From Flectonema sp. DT1601 (taxonomy: Eukaryota; Euglenozoa; Diplonemea; Diplonemida; Diplonemidae), in the NCBI GenBank assembly GCA_964019425.1, contig OZ025860.1, forward strand, positions 434,001 through 498,000: a DNA stretch of 64,000 bases, read 5' to 3'. The translations under genes and the position numbers were made by a program. Below the pieces are notes generated by a model. It was not told the origin of the DNA, did no database searches, and saw only the letters and a list, made by a program, of their open reading frames with translations. Positions 53,662-64,000 of this stretch are shown one piece after another. How positions within the stretch are numbered: the stretch's first letter is position 1; each line of letters opens with the position of its first letter.

Positions 53662-56373
53662 GAGTTGAATTTCCAGGTGAGATTTGGACTGTTAGCTTTT
53701 GGCTAAGGCCCTCCCTGAAGAGCAAGAACAAAAAAACTACTCACACCTGAAGAAAACATACACAAAGAACACACTGTAAGCTGTGTGTGTATTTTGTGTT
53801 TGTCACAACAGGAGAGAAAAGAAAGAATGTCAAGGTTGGTCACCTTGCCTATCAACGCACAACATTGGTGGTCTCTACTAGACCCTGAGTGATCCCACTG
53901 GATCTCTCATCGTTCATAGTACCCTGTGTGAAGTTATAAAATCAAAGGTAAACTATGAACTACAAATGACTTAGCCTGTTATTATAATGCCACAGGCAGG
54001 CCCTGCATTCAGCAACTATCCAGCAGTGCTTGGATGTCCTGATCTTCTTCTAAAAAAAAGAAAGAAAAACAAAACTGTAGCTGGGATCACTCAGGATCAA
54101 CTGACTACCAATGCTACCTGTTGTACTTGCTCACTATGGGGGGTGATGCCAAACACCCAGAAGTACTAAACTGCTTTCCTTCTTGCTGCCCAGGAGTTTC
54201 TGACCAGAACTAATAGAAAATAAAAAGTAGATGGGAAACAATAAAAAGTAAAATGGATATAACTGAAGTTAAACAAGACAAATGAAGTAACAGACCAGAA
54301 CAGAAAGAGAATTGTAATAGAAGATTACAAATAAAAAAATGCAAGTATCAACACATGATCAGGATACACCAGCAGCTAACAAACAACATAAAATTGAAGA
54401 TCAGTTGCCAGAGTATTTCAACCATGGTAGAATACTCGCCCCTCTGGCAGGGATTATCCCAGACTTGTCCTTTAATTTAGTTGGACACCATGGCTTACAA
54501 CCCTTCCAGAGGGAAGCACCATTATGACTTCTAATTTTTTTCTTCAAGAAAATCATAAGGTGGGAACAAAGAAAAACGCTAAGAGGAACCCCCTATTAAC
54601 ACCTAAGACATCTAAACTGCAGCCCAGCCTATGCCCAATGCACTAACAGGTCATTCCCTCACACTCAGATCAAAAAATCAAAGTTCAGAGTGCATCTTAG
54701 CGTGAATGAGAGAATTTCCTCCCGCTTATTTTGAACAAAAGGGATAGGAGAAGGGATAGAAAACGAACATAAAAATAAAATTCTAAGTGAGAAACACTTA
54801 GCAGAAACACTTAGCAGCTTTTAAGGAGCTGAAAAGCCAAAAAAAAATCTAAGTGAGAAACACTTAGTAGAAACAATTTGTAGCTAATTAAGCTGAAAAT
54901 AAAAAAATAAAAAATTTCTAAGTGAGAAATACTTAGCAACTTTTAGAACAAATATTTCAGTAAATAACCTGTAATGATTAAACCATTACAAGTTTGATGC
55001 CAAAACTGACAAGGACTGAGTTGAATTTCCAGGTGAGATTTGGACTGTTAGCTTTTGGCTAAGGCCCTCCCTGAAGAGCAAGAACAAAAAAACTACTCAC
55101 ACCTGAAGAAAACATACACAAAGAACACACTGTAAGCTGTGTGTGTATTTTGTGTTTGTCACAACAGGAGAGAAAAGAAAGAATGTCAAGGTTGGTCACC
55201 TTGCCTATCAACGCACAACATTGGTGGTCTCTACTAGACCCTGAGTGATCCCACTGGATCTCTCATCGTTCATAGTACCCTGTGTGAAGTTATAAAATCA
55301 AAGGTAAACTATGAACTACAAATGACTTAGCCTGTTATTATAATGCCACAGGCAGGCCCTGCATTCAGCAACTATCCAGCAGTGCTTGGATGTCCTGATC
55401 TTCTTCTAAAAAAAAGAAAGAAAAACAAAACTGTAGCTGGGATCACTCAGGATCAACTGACTACCAATGCTACCTGTTGTACTTGCTCACTATGGGGGGT
55501 GATGCCAAACACCCAGAAGTACTAAACTGCTTTCCTTCTTGCTGCCCAGGAGTTTCTGACCAGAACTAATAGAAAATAAAAAGTAGATGGGAAACAATAA
55601 AAAGTAAAATGGATATAACTGAAGTTAAACAAGACAAATGAAGTAACAGACCAGAACAGAAAGAGAATTGTAATAGAAGATTACAAATAAAAAAATGCAA
55701 GTATCAACACATGATCAGGATACACCAGCAGCTAACAAACAACATAAAATTGAAGATCAGTTGCCAGAGTATTTCAACCATGGTAGAATACTCGCCCCTC
55801 TGGCAGGGATTATCCCAGACTTGTCCTTTAATTTAGTTGGACACCATGGCTTACAACCCTTCCAGAGGGAAGCACCATTATGACTTCTAATTTTTTTCTT
55901 CAAGAAAATCATAAGGTGGGAACAAAGAAAAACGCTAAGAGGAACCCCCTATTAACACCTAAGACATCTAAACTGCAGCCCAGCCTATGCCCAATGCACT
56001 AACAGGTCATTCCCTCACACTCAGATCAAAAAATCAAAGTTCAGAGTGCATCTTAGCGTGAATGAGAGAATTTCCTCCCGCTTATTTTGAACAAAAGGGA
56101 TAGGAGAAGGGATAGAAAACGAACATAAAAATAAAATTCTAAGTGAGAAACACTTAGCAGAAACACTTAGCAGCTTTTAAGGAGCTGAAAAGCCAAAAAA
56201 AAATCTAAGTGAGAAACACTTAGTAGAAACAATTTGTAGCTAATTAAGCTGAAAATAAAAAAATAAAAAATTTCTAAGTGAGAAATACTTAGCAACTTTT
56301 AGAACAAATATTTCAGTAAATAACCTGTAATGATTAAACCATTACAAGTTTGATGCCAAAACTGACAAGGACT
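53662..56373 (+). repeat. HSR-A array, two full 1,356-bp units
   Basis: Units 53662-55017 and 55018-56373 are virtually identical, so the amplification is recent. Perfect hairpins in the first unit include TTAGC-TTTTG-GCTAA (53692-53706), CAAGGT-TGGTC-ACCTTG (53831-53847), GGTCT-CTACT-AGACC (53870-53884), GATCC-CACT-GGATC (53891-53904), GCAGG-C-CCTGC (53996-54006), TTGTAAT-AGAAG-ATTACAA (54312-54330), GGGA-TTA-TCCC (54450-54460), CAGCT-TTTAAGG-AGCTG (54815-54831), CTAAGTG-AGAAA-CACTTAG (54783-54801 and 54849-54867) and TGTAATG/CATTACA (54970-54990). Confidence 0.95.
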
Positions 56374-56836
56374 GAGTTGAATTTCCAGGTGAGATTTGGA
56401 CTGTTAGCTTTTGGCTAAGGCCCTCCCTGAAGAGCAAGAACAAAAAAACTACTCACACCTGAAGAAAACATACACAAAGAACACACTGTAAGCTGTGTGT
56501 GTATTTTGTGTTTGTCACAACAGGAGAGAAAAGAAAGAATGTCAAGGTTGGTCACCTTGCCTATCAACGCACAACATTGGTGGTCTCTACTAGACCCTGA
56601 GTGATCCCACTGGATCTCTCATCGTTCATAGTACCCTGTGTGAAGTTATAAAATCAAAGGTAAACTATGAACTACAAATGACTTAGCCTGTTATTATAAT
56701 GCCACAGGCAGGCCCTGCATTCAGCAACTATCCAGCAGTGCTTGGATGTCCTGATCTTCTTCTAAAAAAAAGAAAGAAAAACAAAACTGTAGCTGGGATC
56801 ACTCAGGATCAACTGACTACCAATGCTACCTGTTGT
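56374..56836 (+). repeat. HSR-A array, unit 4 (first part)
   Basis: Identical to earlier units until CTACCTGTTGT, then replaced by satellite S on the opposite strand. Confidence 0.9.
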
Positions 56837-57513
56837 AAAAAAAAAAAAAAAAAGAATAAACAATGTTATCATTGTTTTTTATCGATCGACTATGTCGATC
56901 ACTTTCTATTTTCCGTCCTGGTCAAGACGCTAAACTGATTGTTTTTTCTTTAAAATAATAAAAAGGATTAAAAAAAAAAAAAAAAAAAAAAAAAGAATAA
57001 ACAATGTTATCATTGTTTCTTTTATCGATCGACTATGTCGATTACTTTCTATTTTCCGTCCTAGTCAAGACGCTAAACTGATTGTTTTTTTTTTCAAAAT
57101 TATTAAAAAAGAATATAAAAAAAAACAAAAAAAAAAGAATAAACAATGTTATCATTGTTTTTTTTTTATATCGTTCGACTTTATCGACTAATTTTTATTT
57201 TCCGTTTTTTTCTTTAAAAATAATTAAAAAGAATTTAAAAAAAAAAAAAAAAAAAAGAATAAACAATGTTATCATTGTTTTTTTATCGATCGACTATGTC
57301 GATCACTTTCTATTTTCCGTCCTGGTCAAGACGCTAAACTGATTGTTTTTTCTTTAAAATAATAAAAAGGATTAAAAAAAAAAAAAAAAAAAAAAAAAAG
57401 AATAAACAATGTTATCATTGTTTTTTATCGATCGACTATGTCGATCACTTTCTATTTTCCGTCCTGGTCAAGACGCTAAACTGATTGTTTTTTCTTTAAA
57501 AAATAATTAAAAG

Positions 57514-57552
<39 letters not shown>

Positions 57553-57810
57553 ATAAACAATGTTATCATTGTTTTTTATCGATCGACTATGTCGATCACT
57601 TTCAATTTTCCGTCCTGGTCAGGACGCTAAACTGATTGTTTTTTCTTTAAAAATAAATAAAAAGAATAAAAAAAAAAAAAAAAAAAAAAAAAGGAATAAA
57701 CAATGTTATCATTGTTTTTTTTTTATCGATCGACTATGTTGATTACTTTCTATTTTCCGTCCTGGTCAAGACGCTAAACTGATTGTTTTTTCTTTAAAAT
57801 AATTAAAAGG

Positions 57811-57843
<33 letters not shown>

Positions 57844-57949
57844 ATAAACAATGTTATCATTGATTTTTTTCAATCGATCGACTATGTCGATTAATTTCTA
57901 TTTTCCGTCCTGATCGAGACGCTAAACTGATTGTTTCTTTTTTTAAATA

Positions 57950-57967
<18 letters not shown>
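56837..57967 (-). repeat. satellite S, eight units
   Basis: Inverse orientation to the 43-45 kb array. The dyad AACAATG-TTAT-CATTGTT recurs eight times with long A runs between. At the right end it joins the HSR-B tail (GAGCATCTCCCTGCTATCCT). Confidence 0.9.
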
Positions 57968-57986
<19 letters not shown>

Positions 57987-58372
57987 ATCTCCCTGCTATC
58001 CTCATATCCCCACAATAATATTATACCTTTTCATTTTCTCTTTCCTTTTCTGGTCTTTTTTTTTCTTTTTTTTCCTTTTTCATACAACGTTTTTATTTAT
58101 ATTTTATTTTATTTTTTTTTTTTCATGTTTGATTATTTCCTCTTCATATTTTTTTCTATTCTTTTTTTTTTTTTTTTTTTTCCCTACCTCTCTCTTAATT
58201 CTGTTCGTTTCTTTGAAACGAAAATTCATTTGAATATTATTCCTTGGTCAGCAACCATCATTGTCGCCCTTTGGGCCTGTTAAAAAAAATAAAAATAAAA
58301 AGAAAGTTTACATCGGGAATAGGGCAGGAGCCAAAAGCTCCCAGTCCGTTACTTCCCACCTTATCGAAATTC
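57968..58372 (-). repeat. HSR-B copy, full length
   Basis: About 405 bp from the tail GAGCATCTCCCTGC (57983 onward) to the terminus CACCTTATCGAAATTC at 58372. All three hairpins are present. The flanking HSR-A sequence is duplicated for about 60 bp (ACTGTAGCTGGGATCACTCA to CTACCTGTTGT) on both sides of the S-plus-B block, with one difference. Confidence 0.88.
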
Positions 58373-58809
58373 AAACTGTAGCTGGGATCACTCAGGATCA
58401 ACAGACTACCAATGCTACCTGTTGTACTTGCTCACTATGGGGGGTGATGCCAAACACCCAGAAGTACTAAACTACTTTCCTTCTTGCTGCCCAGGAGTTT
58501 CTGACCAGAACTAATAGAAAATAAAAAGTAGATGGGAAACAATAAAAAGTAAAATGGATATAACTGAAGTTAAACAAGACAAATGAAGTAACAGACCAGA
58601 ACAGAAAGAGAATTGTAATAGAAGATTACAAATAAGAAAATGCAAGTATCAACACATAATCAAGATACACCAGCAGCTAACAAACAACATAAAATTGAAG
58701 ATCAGTTGCCAGAGTATTTCAACCATGGTAGAATACTCGCCCCTCTGGCAGGGATTATCCCAGACTTGTCCTTTAATTTAGTTGGACACCATGGCTTACA
58801 ACCCTTCCA
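58373..58809 (+). repeat. HSR-A segment
   Basis: Continues HSR-A from ACTGTAGCTGGGATCACTCA and ends inside the unit at TTACAACCCTTCCAG, where LINE coding sequence begins. Confidence 0.88.
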
Positions 58810-59964
58810 GACAACTTTAACTTCGCCTTCAAGAAGATTAAAGAACTCCAACAGGACGCTGGTAAGGACATCAGCGTATCAAATATATCTGAGAACGATC
58901 TACCTGCAGCATTTCTGGACCTCTTTGTGGCCGATGGGGATGCTGCTAAACTCGAAGCCCCTTCATTGAAGAAAGAAGACTTGGAATTGGACATCTGTTG
59001 TGACTTCACAGATACCGAGATATCAGCAGCAATTAAAAACCTGAAGCCTCGCAAAGCAGCAGGCCCTGACGGTATTCACAACGAAATGCTTAAGAACCTA
59101 TCTCAGAAGGCAGTTGACTGTTTATTAAAGGTGATCAATTCTTCGTGGAGATCCTCAAATGTTCCATATCTTTGGAAACAGGGGTTAATCAAACCGATGT
59201 TCAAGTTGGGCAAACCGCGGAACGATATTAAAAGCTACAGACCAATCACACTCACTTCGGTTGTTGGCAAACTGGCTGAGAGGTTGGTGTACGACAGGCT
59301 CATGCATTGGCTTACCGAAAACTCAGCACTCAGTCCGATTCAAGCTGGCTTCAGACGGGGCAGAAATACCTGCGAACAAATCACAATTCTGGTGGACGCC
59401 ATGGTAAACAACCACACGAAGGGGAGGAGGTCAGTCTTCTTGTCATTCGATTTCACAGCAGCCTTCGATAGGATTAACCATCGAATTTTACTTTCAAAAC
59501 TACAAAGAATGGGCATCCCAACCTTCATCGTTCGATGGATAACGGACTTTCTAACCAATAGGAAGGTCAGAGTTGATGCAAATGGACATTTCAGTAAGTT
59601 TCGTACGCTGTCAAAAGGAGTGCCTCAAGGATCAATCTTAGGCCCACTACTCTATTTAATATATGTTGACGATCTGTGTAAGATTCTCTCACAAGAGAAG
59701 GAAACGACTTTGACCGCACTGTATGCAGACGACACCGCTTGTGCAGTATTTGGCTCGACCATGGACGAAGCAATCTCAAACGCTCAACGAATACTTGACA
59801 TCGTTGACAAGTGGTGCCGTGATAATGACATGGCACTTTCAGTCTCCAAGACTTGCGCTCTGAAAATGGATATTCAATCGAAAGAAGTAACCCTGACTGA
59901 TACTAGCGACCGCGAACTCTTATTCTCAAAATCACTGGAAGTACGTTCGTTAGATATTGACTAA
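58810..59964 (+). pseudogene. LINE reverse transcriptase (fingers and palm)
   Basis: Open from the junction (DNFNFAFKKIKELQQDAGKD) through the full finger-palm set: RKAAGPDGIHNEMLKNL, YRPITLTSVVGKLAERLVYD, IQAGFRRGRNTCEQI, FLSFDFTAAFDRINHRIL, LSKGVPQGSILGPLLYLIYV and the catalytic ALYADDTACAVF (YADD at 59722-59733). Motif wording is of the CR1/Jockey/I branch. It stops where an HSR-B tail begins at 59965. It has no internal stop, so it is young, but it lacks the endonuclease part. It may belong to the LINE whose thumb lies at 62067 and whose 5' end lies at 40868-41438. Confidence 0.88.
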
Positions 59965-60090
59965 GAGCATCTCCCTGCTATCCCTCATATCCCCACAATA
60001 ATATTATACCTTTTCATTTTCTCTTTCCTTTTCTGGTCTTTTTTTTTTCTTTTTTTTCCTTTTTCATACAACGTTTTTTATTTATATATA
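59965..60090 (-). repeat. HSR-B tail part
   Basis: Starts GAGCATCTCCCTGCTATCCC and runs to TTTTTTATTTATATA, where an inverted-repeat transposon interrupts it. The rest of this HSR-B continues at 61783. Confidence 0.85.
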
Positions 60091-60360
60091 TTAGTCATTC
60101 CAAAAATAACCGGCCGCGAAAACCAGTTTTGCTTCGAGCAGCCGTTGGTCAAAAATGCATCCATTTTCGAGATTTTTTACGAGGTGGAAAGGTTCGGCCC
60201 CAATCTCTCATTTTACGCGATGGGATTATTTTTTTTTCACTTTTTTTACTGACCGTTGGAACCCGACAGGTGCGTTATGGGTACTAAGAGAATGTCACTG
60301 TCGGCACGGAAAAGTTAATCCTGTTGCTGCATTTAATTTTTTTCTGGAAAAAAAAGGGAA

Positions 60361-61195
60361 ATGCATCAGAGATTGGCATTTTTTCTCGTAACTACACTTA
60401 TTATTCCCTTAAGCACCAGCTTAAACTTCTCTTGTCACACGTGCCACGAGATGCCAGCTGAGTATGTCGTCGCGGATTTGCCAGAACCGGTAATGAGGAC
60501 GCTAGATCGGAGTGGGAGAAAAGGCAATCTGCATCGCATGCCTCCGGAAATACAAGCACTTCGGGAATACAAGAACCGACAAGGCGTGCTCCTCAGACAA
60601 CTACAACTGCACCTCGCACACTAACGCGAAAAGATGGAATCCGAAGTTCAACAAGCTTCTTGAGCCACCCTGCCGTGACTTCGCGGTAGTCTTGAAATCC
60701 CCGGCGTATGCTCCTCTGCGCTCAATCTGCAACGCTTGCTACCAGCGAGCAAAAAGGCTGACTAGTGATCCGCATTACGCATCCGTCAGTATCCCTGCAG
60801 AGCCGATCAATCCGGAACCGCTCTCCGATATTTTTGAACGCGTGAAAGAATCAGTTCCTGCTGTCCGTTCTCAGTTTTTGAGACTCTGTCTCACGCTAAG
60901 CTACACTGATAGCCAGATTAATGCCCATGTCAGGGATTCTTCAATGCGTAAGCAGCTACAGAGGCTGGAACAGCACGATCCCTCCCAATCAGTAAAGCAG
61001 CGCAGCCAAGACAGAGATATCTGGAACTTCTGGATTTCCAATGCACGCCCTGAGTCAAACCGCGTGGTCCTCAGCAAAGACTACATAACCGGCGAGACAA
61101 GTAAAGAGACAGTCCTCCATGTAAAAGAACCATACCTTGCCTTGGAGTGCCTTCTGCAGAACTCACACAGCTATCTCATATGCTCAGTTTTGTGA
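60361..61195 (+). CDS. Cys-rich ORF of the TIR element
   Basis: An ATG at 60361 opens a signal-like hydrophobic start, SLNFSCHTCHEMPAEYVVAD. The frame better in coding character from about 60512 reads EKAICIACLRKYKHFGNTRT, TDKACSSDNYNC, and later LRSICNACYQRAKRLTSD, then a helical region to the stop at 61195. Repeated C-x2-C pairs suggest a zinc-binding module. The two parts are in different frames with an overlap, so either a small intron or a frameshift separates them. No family recognised. Confidence 0.45.
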
Positions 61196-61207
61196 CAAAA
61201 GGCCTAA

Positions 61208-61456
61208 ATGTGGGTTGGTGCGAGCCAACTTTCACCTGCTACCAACACTGAGAGTGAATCTATTTCAGAAACAACTGAACCCACCTCAGATTCTGGTGAG
61301 TCTTCTACTGGCTCTTACTCTGTTAGTGAATCTAGTTCTAGTTCCAGTTTCAGATCGCTGTGTTCAACTAGTTCTATTATCGGTTCATTGCCGGTAGGAA
61401 AACGAAGAAAGCCAGCAGTAAAAGTTGCCAAAAAAGCTAAGCCTAATCAAAAATAA
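61208..61456 (+). CDS. Ser-rich ORF with basic tail in the TIR element
   Basis: Ser/Thr/Glu-rich frame (ESESISETTEPTSDSGESST) ending in a nuclear-signal-like GKRRKPAVKVAKKAKPNQK. It may be the C-terminal part of the preceding ORF, since that stop and this frame are 13 nt apart. Function unknown. Confidence 0.35.
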   Translation: MWVGASQLSPATNTESESISETTEPTSDSGESSTGSYSVSESSSSSSFRSLCSTSSIIGSLPVGKRRKPAVKVAKKAKPNQK

Positions 61457-61782
61457 AAATAGGCTAAGTGTAGTGTAAGATGTACAAGGTACTGTTTTGC
61501 TTCGAGCAGCCTTTGTAACTGTTTCAGAGTAAAACATCCGACCAGGTACGGCCGGATATAGAACCATATACCGATCTTTCATTTTAGCACCCGGGGCAGC
61601 CGATTAGACATCAACAGTTCCATTATTCAAAAATTTCACCACACAAAAATGTCACAATTTTTTTGAATCTCAGCTGCATTTTTTTGAATCGCAGCGGGAA
61701 TGAAATCGGCGGTGCAAAAGCGATTAAAATGGGTATTCGGTTTTAAGTTTTACTCCCTGACGGTTATTTTTGGAATGACTAA

Positions 61783-61844
61783 TATATATATTTTTTTTTT
61801 TTTTTTTTTCATGTTTGATTATTTCCTCTTCATTTTTTTCTTTC

Positions 61845-61875
<31 letters not shown>

Positions 61876-62066
61876 CTCTGCCTCTCTCTTAATTCTGTTC
61901 GTTTCTTTGAAACGAAAATTCATTTGAATATTATTCCTTGGTCAGCAACCATCATTGTCGCCCTTTGGGCCTGTTAAAAAAAAATAAAAATAAAAAGAAA
62001 GTTTACATCGGGAATAGGGCAGGAGCCAAAAGCTCCCAGTCCGTTACTTCCCACTTTATCGAAATT
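61783..62066 (-). repeat. HSR-B, remainder of the split copy
   Basis: Continues the HSR-B broken by the TIR element, with all three hairpins, and ends at the terminus CACTTTATCGAAATTC. The two parts together are about 410 bp, matching the copy at 57968-58372. Confidence 0.88.
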
Positions 62067-62880
62067 CTTTTTGATCTAGACAGCGTGATCAACACGACGA
62101 CGACAAGGCCCACTTTACTGAGTGGTGAAACGATCCTCGAAGTAGAGGGAAACCCATCAGGACTCAACAAGAATTAGAAGATTTACTGATGTTGAACATC
62201 CACGACGAGATGAATGTCAAAGCGAAAATTAAAATTGCCTTCCTACTGCCGATCACGGACTCAGTGAAATATCTGGGTGTTTACATTGATAACAGGCTCA
62301 GGTTTGATAAACAGTTAGAGAAAATACACGACGAACTGAAGAAAGGGATCTCCCTTCTGCAGTGCCTCCAGCCATATGAATTGGACTACAAGACCCTAAA
62401 GATGGTTAAAAACTTGTACGTGACAGCGAGGATTTCCTATGCACTGGACAGCTTTGGTTGGTTGCTCAACCAGCATAAAACGGATGCTATCGACTTCGAG
62501 ATGAGAAAAATAGCGAGACTCGTAACAGGATGCAGCAGATGTACTCCGAGGGAGTTGCTCCTTTGGGAAGCCGACATCTTACCGTTTAAAAGACAAATCG
62601 AAAAGCAGACTAAAATTGCCTATTTCAGGTACAAAGCCATGACCTGGGTGCCGGACACCAACTCACTCGCATCGCCTCGAAGCTTCTGGGGTGGCCTCAT
62701 TCCCCGTTCTGAAGGTCAACTAGAAAGTGTGGGGATCGTTCAACCTGACTCTATCAAACCTTGGATTGCTTCGGACAATGTTCAAATCAGCAACAGCTGC
62801 GGTTTTACAAAATCCCCTGATCCCGCAGTGGACAGGGAGAAATTCCTTACCTACGACGCGACACTTCCTCCGGTGGACAT
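62067..62880 (+). pseudogene. LINE reverse-transcriptase thumb and connection
   Basis: After about 120 nt of decayed reading, the frame gives VKYLGVYIDNRLRFDKQLEK (thumb start), LKMVKNLYVTARISYALDSF and RLVTGCSRCTPRELLLWEAD, the usual order after the YADD domain in CR1/Jockey-like LINEs. It ends at VDM where HSR-A begins at 62881. The RNase H part is missing. It is the same orientation and probably the same original element as 58810-59964, separated by HSR-B and the TIR element. Confidence 0.82.
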
Positions 62881-64000
62881 GAGTTGAATTTCCAGGTGAG
62901 ATTTGGACTGTTAGCTTTTGGCTAAGGCCCTCCCTGAAGAGCAAGAACAAAAAAACTACTCACACCTGAAGAAAACATACACAAAGAACACACTGTAAGC
63001 TGTGTGTGTATTTTGTGTTTGTCACAACAGGAGAGAAAAGAAAGAATGTCAAGGTTGGTCACCTTGCCTATCAACGCACAACATTGGTGGTCTCTACTAG
63101 ACCCTGAGTGATCCCACTGGATCTCTCATCGTTCATAGTACCCTGTGTGAAGTTATAAAACCAAAGGTAAACTATGAACTACAAATGACTTAGCCTAGGC
63201 AGGCCCTGCATTCAGCAACTATCCAGCAGTGCTTGGATGTCCTGATCTTCTTCTAAAAAAAAGAAAGAAAAACAAAACTGTAGCTGGGATCACTCAGGAT
63301 CAACAGACTACCAATGCTACCTGTTGTACTTGCTCACTATGGGGGGTGATGCCAAACACCCAGAAGTACTAAACTGCTTTCCTTCTTGCTGCCCAGGAGT
63401 TTCTGACCAGAACTAATAGAAAATAAAAAGTAGATGGGAAACAATAAAAAGTAAAATGCATATAACTGAAGTTAAACAAGACAAATGAAGTAACAGACCA
63501 GAACAGAAAGAGGATTGTAATAGAAGATTACAAATAAAAAAATGCAAGTATCAACACATGATCAAGATACACCAGCAGCTAACAAACAACATAAAATTGA
63601 AGATCAGTTGCCAGAGTATTTCAACCATGGTAGAATACTCGCCCCTCTGGCAGGGATTATCCCAGACTTGTCCTTTAATTTAGTTGGACACCATGGCTTA
63701 CAACCCTTCCAGAGGGAAGCACCATTATGACTTCTATTTTTTTTCTTCAAGAAAATCATAAGGTGGGAACAAAGAAAAATGCTAAGAGGAACCCCCTATT
63801 AACACCTAAGACATCTAAACTGCAGCCCAGCCTATGCCCAATGCACTAACAGGTCATTCCCTCACACTCAGATCAAAAAATCAAAGTTCAGAGTGCATCT
63901 TAGCGTGAATGAGAGAATTTCCTCCCGCTTATTTTGAACAAAAGGGATAGGAGAAGGGATAGAAAACGAACATAAAAATAAAATTCTAAGTGAGAAACAC
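62881..64000 (+). repeat. HSR-A copy, cut by window edge
   Basis: Starts GAGTTGAATTTCCAGGTGAG and follows the unit to CTAAGTGAGAAACAC at base 64000. A short gap (missing TGTTATTATAATGCCA) near 63195 and a few substitutions set it apart from the 53-56 kb units. Confidence 0.92.

Larger units (their letters stand above)
60091..61782 (+). mobile_element. TIR element of Tc1/mariner style with unknown ORFs
   Basis: 1,692 bp with perfect 22-bp terminal inverted repeats beginning TTAGTCATTCCAAAAATAAC, flanked by TA on both sides in a TATATA tract. It splits an HSR-B copy. An 18-bp word (GTTTTGCTTCGAGCAGCC) is repeated directly at 60126 and 61494 near the two ends. No DDE transposase is recognisable, so it is non-autonomous or very unusual. 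Confidence 0.8.

Noticed and set aside
53987-55883. Small ORFs of 60 and 62 codons repeated in every HSR-A unit
   Set aside because: The units are almost identical, so conservation of the frame says nothing. An older copy at 32.1 kb has a stop near the start of the 62-codon frame, and no domain is visible.
53662-56373. Hammerhead-ribozyme retrozyme
   Set aside because: I looked for the CTGATGA...GAAA core around the hairpins and did not find it.
41439-64000. HSR-A as long terminal repeats of a retroelement
   Set aside because: No primer-binding site, polypurine tract or gag-pol frame lies between copies. The units are tandem or inverted, and the internal DNA is LINE or satellite.
1-64000. 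Telomeric repeats, rRNA genes or intact tRNA genes
   Set aside because: None seen; tRNA-like boxes near 30.2-30.7 kb do not fold into a complete cloverleaf.

Overview
The window is nuclear DNA of a flagellated eukaryote, probably a protist. The evidence is a SPAG6/PF16 axonemal gene at the left edge, GT-AG introns of 73-117 nt, secretory-pathway genes, standard stop codons, and gene spaces packed with A and T homopolymers. I cannot name the species.

Left part, 1-28.5 kb: nine host genes, all on the minus strand. In order they are SPAG6/PF16 (cut by the edge), a LamG-like plus dual-specificity phosphatase protein, an ankyrin protein ending in a CaaX box, a TMEM144-type transporter, a coiled-coil protein with a PH-like end, a very large type I surface protein, an IQ-motif STE11-like kinase, a CANT1-type apyrase and a GH20 beta-hexosaminidase. 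The surface protein needs two introns to reach its true acidic tail. Most of the others are single open frames. Several products belong to the secretory or surface pathway (TMEM144-like, surface protein, apyrase, hexosaminidase).

Right part, 28.9-64 kb: a nested mosaic of mobile and repeated DNA with no recognisable host gene. It contains: (1) a two-exon hAT transposon with GCTAAA-rich terminal inverted repeats; (2) pieces of a LINE with a 2A peptide, YADD reverse transcriptase, RNase H end and CCHC knuckle, plus a short truncated copy with a target duplication; (3) a second LINE of the restriction-like-endonuclease (R2/NeSL-like) type with an unusual coiled-coil tail; (4) a Tc1/mariner-style inverted-repeat element with an unknown Cys-rich ORF; (5) a GC-rich island with an RNase H1-type hybrid-binding domain; (6) tRNA-like SINE heads; (7) several repeat families.

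The most unusual material is a pair of repeat families, called here HSR-A (1,356-bp unit) and HSR-B (about 400 bp), with an associated satellite S (about 120-150 bp unit). Each is built as a string of short perfect hairpins. HSR-A and HSR-B share a terminal design (GAATTTC, AGGTGRGA, GGACTG, then a hairpin with the same TTTTG loop) in which the outer stem pairs differ but remain paired, TT/AA in A and GG/CC in B. A 10.9-kb block holding satellite and the endonuclease LINE sits in the loop of one HSR-A hairpin. HSR-A ends also occur as inverted pairs around unrelated cargo. I regard this as the best candidate for an undescribed element system. No LTR element, capsid gene or virus copy was recognised.
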